From: Cinclus cinclus
Taxonomy: Eukaryota; Chordata; Aves; Passeriformes; Cinclidae
Reading direction: 5' to 3'
Length of the DNA stretch: 64,000 bases
Assembly (NCBI RefSeq): GCF_963662255.1
Contig: NC_085074.1
Location: 434,001-498,000, forward strand
Part shown: in pieces, positions 10,558 through 64,000 of the stretch
How the letters are laid out: every line of letters begins with the position of its first letter
Position numbering within the stretch: the first letter of the stretch is position 1
Made by a program: the position numbers and the translations under genes
The notes under the pieces: generated by a model
Seen by the model: the letters and a program-made list of their open reading frames with translations, nothing else
The model's database searches: none
What the model was told of the DNA's origin: nothing

Positions 10558-12454
10558 AGGAGCCCTGCCTCTAGCCAGGTAGAGGAGAGGGACAATTGGA
10601 TCTATTGGACTGTGTGGATCCAATGGCCTGGCACATCTGACCCACAAAAACATAAGGCTGTCGTTGACACCGGCGCCCAATGTACCCTGATGCCATCAAG
10701 GTATGTAGGAGAAGAGTCAGTCTTTATTTCTGGGGTAACAGGAGGATCCCAGCAGCTGACTGTAGTAGAGGCCAAAGTGAGTTTAACTGGGAAAGGGTGG
10801 CAGAAACACCCCATCGTGACTGGCCCAGAGGCCCCATGCATCCTTGGCATAGACTATATTCAAAATGGGTATTTCAAAGACCCAAAGGGATATCGTTGGG
10901 CTTTTGGGATAGCTGCTGTAGAGACAGAAGACATCAGAAAACTGAATACCTTGCCTGGTCTCTCAGATGACCCCTCTGCTGTGGGACTACTGAGAGTTGA
11001 AGAGGAACAGGTACCAATCGCCACAACAACAGTACACCGTCGGCAATACCGTACCGACAGAGACTCTGTGACTCCCATCCATGAGATGATTCGTAAGCTG
11101 GAGAGCCAAGGGGTGGTCAGCAAAACCCACTCACCCTTCAACAGCCCCATCTGGCCTGTGCGCAAGTCTGACAGAGAATGGAGATTGACTGTGGACTATC
11201 GTGCATTGAATGAAGTGACTCCACTGCTGAGCACTGCCGTGCCGGACATGCTGGAACTCCAGTACGAGCTGGAGTCCAAGGCAGCAAAGTGGTACGCCAC
11301 CATTGACATTGCCAGTGCATTTTTCTCCATTCCTCTGGCAGCAGAGTGCAGGCCTCAGTTTGCTTTCACCTGGAGGGGTGTGCAGTACACCTGGAACCGA
11401 CTGTCCCAGGGGTGGAAGCACAGTCCCATCATCTGCCATAGACTGATCCAGGCTGCACTGGAAAAGGGTGAGGCTCCCGAACATCTACAGTATATCGATG
11501 ACATCATTGTATGGGGGAGCACAGCAGGGGAAGTCTTCGAGAAAGGAGAGAAGATTATTCAGATTCTGCTGAAGGCTGGTTTTGCCATTAAGCGAAGTAA
11601 GGTTAAGGGACCAGCTCAGGAAATTCAGTTTCTAGTAGTCAAATGGCAAGATGGACGTCATCAGATCTCAACAGAGGTAATTAACAAGATCACCGCGATG
11701 TCTCCACCAACCAACAAGAAGGAAACACAAGCTTTCCTAGGTGCCATAGGCTTTTGGAGAATGCACATCCCTGAGTACAACCAGGTCGTGAGCCCTCTCT
11801 ACCTGGTTACCCGCAAGAAGAATGATTTCCACTGGGGCCCTGAACAACGGCAAGCCTTCACCCAGATCAAGCAAGAGATCGCTCATGCGGTAGCCCTTGG
11901 TCCAGTCAGGATAGGACCAGAGGTAAAGAACGTGCTCTACTCTGCATCTGGAAACCATGGTCTATCCTGGAGCCTTTGGCAGAAGGTGCCTGGTGAGACT
12001 CGGGGTTGACCACTGGGGTTCTGGAGCAGAAGCAACAAAGGGTCTGAAAACAACTACACTCCCACAGAGAAGGAAATTTTGGCTGCCTATGAAGGAGTTT
12101 AAGCAGCCTCTGAAGTAACTGGCACTGAAACACAGCTGCTTCTGATACCTCGACTACCGTACTGGGCTGGATGTTCAAGGGAAAAGTTCCTTCCACACAT
12201 CATGCCACTGACACCACATGGAGCAAATGGATTGCCCTCCTCACTCAGCGCGCCCGTATTGGAAATCCAAATCGCCCTGGGATTCTGGAAATAATTACAA
12301 ACTGGCCTGAAGGTGAGACTTTTGGGTTATCTTCTGAAGAAGAAGAAGAAGAGGAGCAAGTGGCATGTACTGAGGAAGCCCCACCATATAATGAGCTAGC
12401 AGAGACTGAAAGACGATATGCCCTCTTCACTGATGGTTCTTGCTGTGTTGTAGG
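10558..12454 (+). pseudogene. pol: pro-pol: protease, reverse transcriptase and RNase H start, broken
   Basis: Continues in the gag frame after the UAG. The aspartic protease active site Asp-Thr-Gly-Ala lies at 10666-10677. Reverse transcriptase follows: the VDYRALN block near 11193, an Ile-Asp-Ile-Ala block near 11306, and the catalytic YIDD box at 11491-11502. A connection region comes next. A TGA at 12007-12009 and a TAA at 12100-12102 interrupt the frame, and a one-base shift near 12150 moves coding to another frame. RNase H begins with its first catalytic block (FTDGSC, near 12427) and breaks off at about 12454, where inverted LTR sequence begins. The rest of RNase H and integrase are absent. 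Changes in otherwise invariant positions (for example Ser for Pro in the LPQG block near 11401) also fit decay. Confidence 0.88.
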
Positions 12455-12568
12455 CAGTCAATGTAGGAGTCAATGGCCCATTAACAGAAGATACTTCCCA
12501 CAGAGATAAGGATGATCACCCTTCTCAGATGGTAATAGAATACGTATCTTGTATTGTAAACCAGGACA
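12455..12568 (-). repeat. Inverted copy of the LTR start, at the head of the 3' LTR
   Basis: This 114-bp block reads as the reverse complement of the first part of the LTR (compare 8158-8198 plus one copy of the 58-bp unit, 8257-8330). It ends CCAGGACA, the complement of the LTR start TGTCCTGG. It directly replaces the forward-oriented U3 start that should precede 12569. The 17-bp arms 12463-12479 and 12569-12585 are inverted repeats of each other with one mismatch. Confidence 0.85.
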
Positions 12569-12935
12569 GGGCCATTGAGTCCTACTGTATGACTGATAAG
12601 ATTACATCATCCCATTGGGAGATGCTCCAGCCAGGAGGACGAGCCAAGCCTTTCCTACCTAGATAAAAACTAAGGTTTAGAACGCCAAAGGCAGCCTTTT
12701 TCCACTGGATTCCAGAGGAAGAACTAGACTTTTTTTCCACATCATCGCTGGACCCTTTGGAGGAAAACTGCACCAGCAGCCTGACTGACAGGGTATCAGG
12801 TTGTATTCTGACTCTGTCAGTGGTTTTATTTTTTTTTTATTATTGCATGTATTTTGTTTCTCCTTTTTCTCTTCCCTATTAAAAATTGTATTAATGACTT
12901 GAAGTCTCACTGGTTTTGCTTTTCAAACCGGTACA
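12569..12935 (+). repeat. 3' LTR of the endogenous retrovirus (forward part)
   Basis: It starts GGGCCATTGAG and ends CCGGTACA, aligning with 8304-8679 of the 5' LTR with about six substitutions and shorter T runs. The TATA-like box (12662 onward) and ATTAAA (12878-12883) are kept. Its U3 start is not in the normal orientation (see 12455-12568). ACTTG, the probable right target-site duplication, follows it. Confidence 0.9.
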
Positions 12936-12940
12936 ACTTG
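12936..12940. repeat. Right target-site duplication of the retroviral insertion
   Basis: ACTTG follows the terminal CA of the 3' LTR and matches AATTG at 8153-8157 in four of five bases. Confidence 0.5.
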
Positions 12941-13049
12941 GAAAGAAATCCTTGAAATCCAGGCAGAGAGATCAATAGAACAGCCGCTCTATTCTTTAGC
13001 TGGTGAGAAGCTTAACAGAATTTTTTACTGTAATTGTATGTTTAAAGAT

Positions 13050-13290
13050 ACATAGAATTGTGGAATGCATTGGGTTGGGAAGGAAATCAAAGCTCATCTT
13101 ATTCCATCCTCCACGGTCAGGGACACTTTCCACTGTCCCAAGCTGTTCCAAACCCTATCCAGCCTGGCCTTGGACACTCCCAGGGACCCAGGGTCAGTCA
13201 CAGCTTCCCTGGGCATCCTGTGCCAGGGCCTTATCCCCCCAAAAGGGGAGAATTCCTTTCTTATACCTAATCTGAATATCTCCTTCATTA
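13050..13290 (-). mobile_element. CR1 LINE fragment (3' end)
   Basis: On the plus strand it begins ACATAGAATTGTGGAATG followed by a GGGTTGGGAAGG motif. This is the complement of the CR1 3' tail, so the element lies on the minus strand. The internal block CCAGCCTGGCCTTGGACACT and the later CCTGTGCCAGGGCCT are typical of avian CR1 3' ends. It is 5'-truncated, as most CR1 copies are. Confidence 0.85.
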
Positions 13291-15839
13291 CTTTGAAACA
13301 GTTGCCCCACCACTGTATGCCTGTGTAAAAATTGGTTCTCCCAACATCCTTATCAAGATAAACATAACTGTGTGATTAAGACTTAATTGTTATGTGGTGA
13401 ATTCAGGAAAATGTGACCATGGCTTTGTTTCCCCTGGCCACTTTAAGTGACAGCAAGCACAAGAAGCTGTGCCAGCTCTGTTCTTTGTCATTGCCGCTCC
13501 TCGAGCTCTCCAGAAGGGGCCAGTGTGCCCTCACCTTTCACGGGCCGCAGGAAACCTGTCCAGGCCTGTGTGTTTATTTAGAAAATGCTGAGCTGTCTGG
13601 AAAGTTTGATGGAGAGGGATGCAGCTGTATTAATGTGCTTCTTCCTGGGGATTTGAATGTTTTTTGTGAGCAGTGCAGGAGGACCAGGGATCAGGGAGCC
13701 AGTGTGAAGGGGAACAGCTCTGCTGACCACACTCAGATACTTTAAACCTAGTGTCATGGGATTTTAGCATCTTAAAATTTGGTGTTTAGGATTGAGCATA
13801 TCAGTCAGACTAAGGTTCCTCTCTGCAGCAGACGAGCCTGGGAGCACTTTGGAGTCACTCTGACAGGGAAGAAACACCAGGACACGTCTGTGCTGTGGTC
13901 ACTGATCAGCTTTTTCCCTTGGAGCTTTCAGGCTCAGTTCACTCTGATCCCTGTGAAGGTCATTTGGATTGCAGCAGTGCAGCCAAGCCTTGTGCCTTCT
14001 GGAATAAAGAATATCCTCAGCATCTGCAGCCGGGGATGGTTCCTGCTGAGCTTTTGCTCCCCAAAATGGTCATGGGTGGGGCTTGTGTGCCCGTGGTCTG
14101 AATATGAGAGCCCCCAGCGTGGGTGGGTCTGACACTCCCTGCATTGCACTGCAGGTAAGTGTAAAAAAAAGCCCTCTCAGAGCCAGGGAGGAGGCTCAGC
14201 AGTACATCTGCAGCTCTCTGCATGCAGTGGCTTTTATCGTCTTCAGTTGGAAATGAGTCATTTCCCTGTACTGTAGAGAGATGCCCAATTTCCTTGGAAA
14301 TTGTTCAGTTATGCAGGGTCCCCAGAAATCCCCAGTGATGGGATGTTTTTAAACTGGGTGTTTTACCTGTCTTAAGAGATGCCTGGGGGATTTTCACGGG
14401 TTAGAGAAATTTTAAAAATAATTTAAAATAATGTATAGAAGCAACTGAGACTTTACTCACTTCATATTTATTCTGAAGGGCATGTAAACCTTAAGTATTG
14501 ACCTCTAGGCAGTTAATTCATCACAGAGCCTCAAAGCACAGCTAAGCAGGTTTCATGCAGATTAAAGCCTGCAAATGAAAATGGGCTGTTTTCACATATG
14601 TGTTGGCTGAAATTATGGCAGTGCAGACTTGGAGCATACTTGGAAATGAGGTGCAGTCAGGTCCCACCCTACAAATTATGGGTGACTGAAGGTGGTCAGA
14701 AGAGGACTTCGGGGTCTGCAGGGTGGGATTGTGAGCCCATACCTTTCAAACCTGTTGAAGACAAGGATGGTGGAAGAAGTGTAGCATTATAACCACAGTG
14801 AGGAGGCACAGTGGCTCAGCAGAAAAACAACTGTAGCGATGTGCTGTCAGATCTGTGTATCCCTGCTAAATGTTACCACCGGCAATTTCACCTTCCTGTT
14901 CTGAGAGCTGTATGCATCTTAAAAGTCTTCAAACACTGTGAGGAAAAACCCAGTTAGAGCTATTTACAACATGCTGAACCAATCTCACTGGCATTGATGG
15001 AAGCCTGTGACCAAACCAAGGCTGGATGAAGAAAAGGGTTGTTTGAAGGGTAAACATTTCTGTCATCCCAAAAAAAAACAGGCCTGGCCTATCCACTGGG
15101 GACAGGGGTTGGCAGCAGGATGGCTGTAGTTATTACCATAATACAGGAAATAATAGTAGTTGGGAAAATGGGACCATGCTTTGGTTTCCTCTTCCATCTC
15201 AGTCAGAGGGGAGGAAGGAGAGTGGTGTTGTCATAGAGGTATTCATTTGGCAACCACGTGCTTCTTGGATTTTGTATTATGGGGCTTCATTCGGGAAAAA
15301 AACATATTTTTCCATTTTAACATTTCCCTCTGCTGTTTGAAATCCCAGCTCCGGCCTTCAAAAGTGCATGAGGAGAGGAGTCAGCTGCTCTGGATGCTAC
15401 AGGCTGGGAAAATCTACTGATTTCTGAGGAGAAAATGCTGAAAATAACCCAAAGTGCATTTGGGCTAAACTAAACCTTTCCAATGCCTGACCCAATGGCT
15501 TTGGGCTCTGGAGGAGCTGCAGTGCCCCTGATGAGCATCTTGCCAGTAATTGGGCAGGAAGGAGAAGGAAGCTGCAATTTAACAGCAAATCCAAGGCACA
15601 GGTTTTATAAAACCAGCTACCAGGTGTAAAACACTAAAGACATTTTGAGGGCTTGGGATATCTCTGCTTTTAGGATTTTTTCTTATGCTGTCAAAGCAGG
15701 CTCTAGCAGGGCTTGTGTTAAAATCAAACTTGTGCTTCAGCTTAATCCCAAGATGTCAAAGCAGCGACCTTTTATTATTATATTACAAAACCATCGAGTT
15801 TAGCTCATTATTTCAAAGATAAACATAAATACCCGTCAC
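13291..15839. other. Intergenic region between CR1 and the AAK1 promoter
   Basis: About 2.5 kb without a supportable gene or repeat. Frames are short and overlapping. G+C and CpG rise only at its right end, where the AAK1 CpG island starts. Confidence 0.6.
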
Positions 15840-16028
15840 TTGCAAAGCCCTAACGCGAGCCGTGGTTCCTCGCGGACTAGGTATCTGCACTCATCCGTCA
15901 CGGCAAGGGGGCCAGAGAATCCCCGGGCCCCGTCTTCTGTCCATGGGGCGGCCTCCGGTCCCAGCCGGTCTGAGGGGCGACCCTCACGGCCCCGCCGGCA
16001 CAGCGCCCCCTGCCGGCCAGAGCCGTGC

Positions 16029-16050
16029 GGCATGCCGGGACTTGTAGTCC
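16029..16050 (-). promoter_or_regulatory. ZNF143/THAP11-type promoter motif 1
   Basis: The minus strand reads ACTACAAGTCCCGGCATGCC, a close match to the ACTACAANTCCCAGNATGC motif bound by ZNF143 and THAP11 in CpG-island promoters. Confidence 0.75.
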
Positions 16051-16088
16051 CCACCGCCCCAGGGCACCCCCTCCTCTGGCGACGGGGA

Positions 16089-16108
16089 ACTACCACCCCC
16101 AGCGTGCC
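16089..16108 (+). promoter_or_regulatory. ZNF143/THAP11-type promoter motif 2 (degenerate)
   Basis: The plus strand reads ACTACCACCCCCAGCGTGCC. It keeps the ACTAC and CCCAGCNTGCC parts of the ZNF143 consensus but has substitutions in the centre. Confidence 0.5.
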
Positions 16109-16195
16109 GCGCGCGGCGCCGCCATCCCGCCGAGCCCCCTCTCCCCCTCCCACCGCACCGAGGTGCGGGGGGCCGCTCCGAGGGCCGCGTGACGG

Positions 16196-16215
16196 GACAT
16201 TCTGGGAAGCAACAT
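16196..16215 (-). promoter_or_regulatory. ZNF143/THAP11-type promoter motif 3 (half conserved)
   Basis: The minus strand contains TTCCCAGAATGT, matching the downstream half of the ZNF143 consensus. The ACTACAA half is diverged. Confidence 0.5.
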
Positions 16216-16533
16216 CCCGGGAAGGGACGGGACGGGGCGGGGCAGAGGAGACGGAACAGCGCAGGACGCTACACCCCGGGGCGGCGGGGCCGGGCCCTGC
16301 AGCTGGTGGAGGCGCGGGGGCGGTGCTTCCGACGGCAGCCGGGACTTCCTGTGACGGCCCATTTCCTGGCCGGATGGGGCCGGCGGGGGGCGGCGGTGGC
16401 GTTGGTCCCTATCCCTGACGGGCTCGGTGGCCGCCGGTGACGCCGCCAGGCAGCGATGCGGGCCCCAGGCCCTGCCGGCAGCCGGCCCCCGCCGTGACCC
16501 GGTGGGGCTGCGCACGCCGGCCCCGCGGGGCGC

Positions 16534-60024
<43,491 letters not shown>

Positions 60025-63000
60025 GTAACCAGAGCTGCGGGGATGGAGGGGGGCAGAGTCTTGGGCTTTGTTTTGTCCTCTTAATCTTCTGGTTCTGTTT
60101 GTAGGCACACATGAAATCCTGGTCACTTCCAGGCTCTGCTGGGCTCACTGGCAGCGGGGATGGTTTTCATGACAGAACCTGGAGTTATCTCATTGTTTCT
60201 AATGCCAAAAATGTTGGTGTCTTTAGAGGCTCAGCATTCAAAGCCAAAAGATTGGAGGGCTGGAGCACCTCTCCTAGGAGGGAGAGCTGAGAGAGCTGGA
60301 GTTGTTCAATCTGGAGCAGAGGAGGCTTCAGGGAGACCTCAGAGCCCCTTCTAGGGCCTAAAGGGGCTCCAGGATAGCTGGGGACAAGGGTCTTGAGGGA
60401 CAGGACACAGGGAATGGCTTTACATTGCCAGAGGGCAGGGTTAGATGGGATATTGAGATGGAATTGTTCCCTGGGAGGGTGGGGAGGCCATGGCACAGGG
60501 TGCCCAGAGCAGCTGTGGCTGCCCCTGGATCTCTGGAAGTGTCCAAGGCCAGGTTGGACAGGGAGCACCCTGGGATGGTGGAAGGTGTCCTTGCCCATGG
60601 CAGGAAGTGGAATGAGATAGGCTTTAAGGTCCCTTCCAAGATAAACCATTCCAAGATTTTATGAGAAATAATCCTCAGGTAATTAATTACCTGTTCTGAT
60701 TTAAGCTGTTTTCAAATTGTCTCCAGTGTTGAAATTATAGGTTTTAGTGTTGTTAATCTTCCTTTCCTGTAAAAGTCAGTGTTTCTTTGGCTTCCAAAGT
60801 CTGTTGCAAATCTGAGCATCTTGTGAAGCACACGTTACATGTGACCTTTTCTGATTTGGCAAGATTTTCCAGTTCAGTTGGTGCCTTTTCATTTACATTG
60901 GAGTGCTGCTTCTAAGCCTTCTCTGTGCACATTTCTGACTGCAGCAGCCAACACTTCTTAGCACAAAATTATGTAAGCGCTTAGGAGCTTATTTGCAAAT
61001 CAGTGGGATTTGGAATATGGGAATGTTTTTATCTTGGAGCCTCTCTCAGCTCTCTGGTGAATGTGTGTGGCAGGTCCCACATCAGTAAGCCCCAGAGTAC
61101 AACTGCAGCTCCCACCCTTCTCCTTAGCTCAGGCTCTGGGTCACTGGTGGTTTGGAGGACCCAGACTTCAAAATGTTCTATGAAGGTGGCATCTCTCCAT
61201 GGAGAGTTGAGCAATTCAGGGGAAAAAAAAAGAATCCATAACTTTGTGGAACTTGCTTCCTTCTGGTGGATTCTCAAAGAGCAGAAGAAATGTGATTTGG
61301 TCCAAAAGGGACTTTATCCATAAATGCAGTTTGAGAGTAGAAGCAAAACTTTGAGTCTTTGTTCCCTGCATGAGCACTGCCAGGAGCTGACCTGCCCAGC
61401 TCTACATTGAGAACAACCCACAGAAGGCAGCTGACTGCACATTTTACTTCTTCCTTCCCCCAGCTGCTACTGGAAGTGTTTGTTGTCCTGACTGAAGTCA
61501 CCCAGACCATTTATTTCCCTACCAGCATACAGAGCTCACAACTGGACACCAGTTGCATCTCCACAGAGCAGGAGGACCCCGTGGAGCAGAAGTTGCAGCC
61601 TCAGCTGTGGGAGCTCTTGAATTTCTACCAGTAGAGAAACCCCTGTGGAAGAATTGGCAGCTCTGCCCTTGGGGCAGCTCATCAGAGCAGCAGTGGATGC
61701 AGGCTCTGTAGTGCCAGGTTGCTCCTCCTGCAGATCTGAGCCTGCCTGGTTGTGGCCGGCACCTGTCTCTGCAGGCAGGTGCTATCTCTGCTCTTGCTGC
61801 TCTCCTTGCTGCCTGTGCTCCTGTTCAGTGCAGTGGATCCCCTTCCATGAGGCCAGGACGTGCAGGAGACCTGGCTTTGTTGGCCTTGAGGGTTCCTGCA
61901 AAGGTGTTTTCATTTGTTTGTTCTCTAGGGCTACAGACTAGCCCTTAACCTTGAAACTAAGAGGGGTCGTCTGCTTGTAAATTCAGCAGAAAGGATCAAA
62001 CTTCTGGATTTGAACTTTCAGGCTGTGTCTGTCATCCAGCAGTGTCCTGTTTGTTCTGTGTCAGTGTTACCTGTGAGGAGCATCCCCAGCACAGAGGGCT
62101 TGGCCCAGGGCTGTGCTGCCTGGCAGCTCAGATGTTTGCAGTGGTCAGCAGAGCTGGGAGTGACTCCAGGCTCCAGCACAGCACAGCCAGCTGCCTCAGT
62201 TCTGTGCAGAAGCAGCCAAGTATTTGCTTTCTGTTTGGAATGTTTTTATGCCTGAGAAAGCTGAATAGTGAATCTCCTTGTTTTGAAAACATTTTACCTC
62301 TGTCTTTATCAGCTGGGAGGATGCATTCCCTTTCAGAAGTGGAAGTGTGAGCCTGCACCCTGAGCCTATAGGGCAGTGTTGTTCAGGGAGGGTTTCAGTA
62401 CATGGGTGAGGTTTTATTGCTTGTTTGCTCTGTTTGTTCTACAGAGCCAGTCCTGGGGGCTCTGCCCTCTAGCCGTGCAGCAGCTGAGGGCCTGGCTAAA
62501 GCTCAGCTGCTTTTTCTGCTTAGCCACAAACGTCTTCCCCTTGGCACCTGGAGGTGCAGGTGGCATCACCTGGGTGCTGGTCAGAGACCTGGCCTCTCCT
62601 GCCTTGCAGGACAGATGCAGTCAGGTGCCAGTGGGTGGTGTTCAGTGTGTCCCTCCTCCTCCCCTGTGTAATGGCTGCAGTTCTCAGTGGAACTGTAACT
62701 AGTAAGAGGAGCTAGCAAGAGGGATGTAAAAATATGGCAAAACATCTGTTAAAGTAAGAGAGAATTAAATATTCATGCTGAAAACGTATTTCCTTGTGTA
62801 TGTGCAGGAAAATGAGCCAAGTTGTTCTTAATGAGCTTATTTCAGGCTTCACCACTGACTAATCCTGGGGTGTTGGTCAGAGGAACTCTGTCTGTGGGGT
62901 CACTCTGACTGATGTAGGAGGTATTTTATTTTTTTGGGAACAAAATACCTGATGAGATGTTTTTAATCACCATACTTCTACTCTAGGCCCATAAGTTCTG

Positions 63001-64000
63001 AAAAGATAACTGGGTGCCCAGCTATGCCTGGCTGCTTATAACAACTGTAGTAAACAACTGTATTTCTGCTGAGAATTAATTGTACCAAGATGACACATTG
63101 AGATAAAGAAAGTGCACATGCACCATTAGGCATGTACAGCAACTGTGAGTGTGCACTAATGATCTGAGTTTGCATCTTGAGTTGGAAAAATGCAAAAGGG
63201 CAGCTGTTCATGTAGGAACTTGATGGATTTATTGCTGTATTTACTGAGAGGACAAGGTGGTGGTCTGATGATTTAAAGCAACAAAGCCAGCAGACCATGA
63301 GAATCCCAACTAAATGAGTGTAAAGAGCATCCAGTGTTCTTCTGTCTGGGCTTTGAATTTGATCTTAGGGGGGAGAATTTATTATTTTACAAATACTTCA
63401 GATCTTGAACATGAAACTAAAATTGCTTGATTTTGATCTTGTAAGGAGCCACTGTTAAGTCTTGTGCTGTTACCCGCCATGGTGTTTGCAAAGCCCTGTG
63501 CATTCGAAGCATTCCATTTGCCTTTATTCCCCTTCTCTTTCTGCCTGTGCTATGTAAGAACCAATCCGATGTCACCATCAGGAGAATGGAAGTGCAGTGC
63601 CTTCCCTGGGCTAGTCCAAGGACTCTGTTGCTGAATACCATGCAGAACCTCCTTTAAGCTGCTAATACTCAATCAGTCAGTAGGCAGAAACTCTCCCCAG
63701 TGACTGCCCTCTGCCCATGCTGGTGATTTCCCTCTCTTCCCACCTGCTGGCCTGGCAGGACTTTCACAGCCGTGTCTCTCTTTCCCAGCTGGCCCTCGAA
63801 GGAAAGGACTCTGCTGTGTGCTCTCTTGAGCTGTGTGTGCTATCCCAGGGCAGCCCTGCAGTGAGTACAGCCCTGTGTGTGCAGTGCTGCTGCCCCTCCT
63901 GCCTTGGGCATGTGCCTCGTGGTCAGCCTCTGTGTCCTCACCTTGGCACAGAGCTCTGCCCTCTCCTCACTTTTAACTTGCAAGTTTTCAGGAGTTCTTG
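60025..64000 (+). other. AAK1: AAK1 intron 16 (to the window end)
   Basis: At least 4.0 kb. It holds one longer CR1 copy (60240-60664). I searched for the next AAK1 block (Glu-Lys-Leu, then further DPF motifs) and saw nothing convincing, so the intron probably continues past the window. Alternative terminal exons cannot be excluded. Confidence 0.7.
60240..60664 (+). mobile_element. CR1 LINE, 425-bp 3' fragment
   Basis: The longest CR1 copy here. It has GGCTGGAGCACCTCTCCTAG, GGACACAGGGAATGGCTTTA, GCCCAGAGCAGCTGTGGCTG, AAGGCCAGGTTGGACAGGGA and the tail AAGGTCCCTTCCAAGATAAA, the classic order of an avian CR1 3' end in plus orientation. Confidence 0.92.

Larger units (their letters stand above)
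8158..12935 (+). mobile_element. ERVL-like endogenous retrovirus, internally deleted
   Basis: About 4.8 kb of proviral sequence on the plus strand, in order: 5' LTR, tRNA-Lys-type primer-binding site, leader with a small hydrophobic frame, gag, an in-frame UAG, protease, reverse transcriptase, and the very start of RNase H. The coding part then joins directly to LTR-related sequence at about 12455. The rest of RNase H, integrase, any env and the polypurine tract are missing. The reverse transcriptase style and gag type resemble the ERVL-like elements abundant in passerines; this is from recognition, not a search. Aligned by eye, the two LTRs differ by about six substitutions plus a few length changes in T runs over about 365 bp, suggesting a fairly young insertion. 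The copy is not coding-competent: it has in-frame stops, a frameshift and the 3' deletion. Confidence 0.93.

Noticed and set aside
10669..10682. GGCGCCCAATGT resembling the primer-binding site
   Set aside because: It falls on the protease active-site codons in frame (Gly-Ala-Gln-Cys), so coding explains it; no LTR lies upstream.
61407..61634. 75-codon open frame considered as a further AAK1 exon
   Set aside because: No similarity to the AAK1 C terminus and no suitable acceptor in phase with exon 16.

Overview
The window is vertebrate nuclear DNA from a bird, probably a passerine. Three things point there. The coding exons match AP2-associated kinase 1 (AAK1). The interspersed repeats are mostly CR1 LINE tails, which dominate avian genomes. 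The one large mobile element is an ERVL-like endogenous retrovirus whose long terminal repeats (LTRs) begin TGTCCTGGTTT, a start I associate with songbird elements (from memory, not a search).

Layout: 1-8157 is intergenic DNA with no gene I can support. It holds a GC-richer stretch at about 2750-3830 and two short tandem repeats. 8158-12935 is a degraded, internally deleted endogenous retrovirus with both LTRs, a tRNA-Lys-type primer-binding site, a leader reading frame, broken gag, and protease/reverse transcriptase. RNase H breaks off early, and integrase and env are absent. A near-perfect 5-bp target-site duplication flanks it. A minus-strand CR1 follows (13050-13290), then about 2.5 kb of plain intergenic DNA.

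From about 15840 a CpG island begins with three ZNF143/THAP11-type motifs. It leads into AAK1 exon 1, with its ATG at 16775. AAK1 runs on the plus strand to the window end. Sixteen coding exons (16775-60024) were placed by GT/AG sites, phase continuity and protein identity. Together they give 2284 coding bases (761 codons plus one base): a Gly-rich N terminus, the complete NAK-family kinase domain, the Gln/Pro-rich linker, and the start of the AP2/clathrin-adaptor-binding tail with NPF and DPF motifs. The last exons lie beyond base 64000. Intron 1 is 20.9 kb.

Notable points: gag and pro-pol share one frame and are separated by a single UAG; gag carries a 19-residue repeat of TQT-type (dynein light chain LC8-like) motifs; the start of the 3' LTR is inverted; a 35-bp minisatellite at AAK1 exon 4 multiplies the splice acceptor, and one upstream copy is in frame; and a 47-bp duplication copies the exon 13 splice donor. 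I found no convincing new multi-gene system. Repeat-family names and human comparisons are from recognition, since no search could be run.
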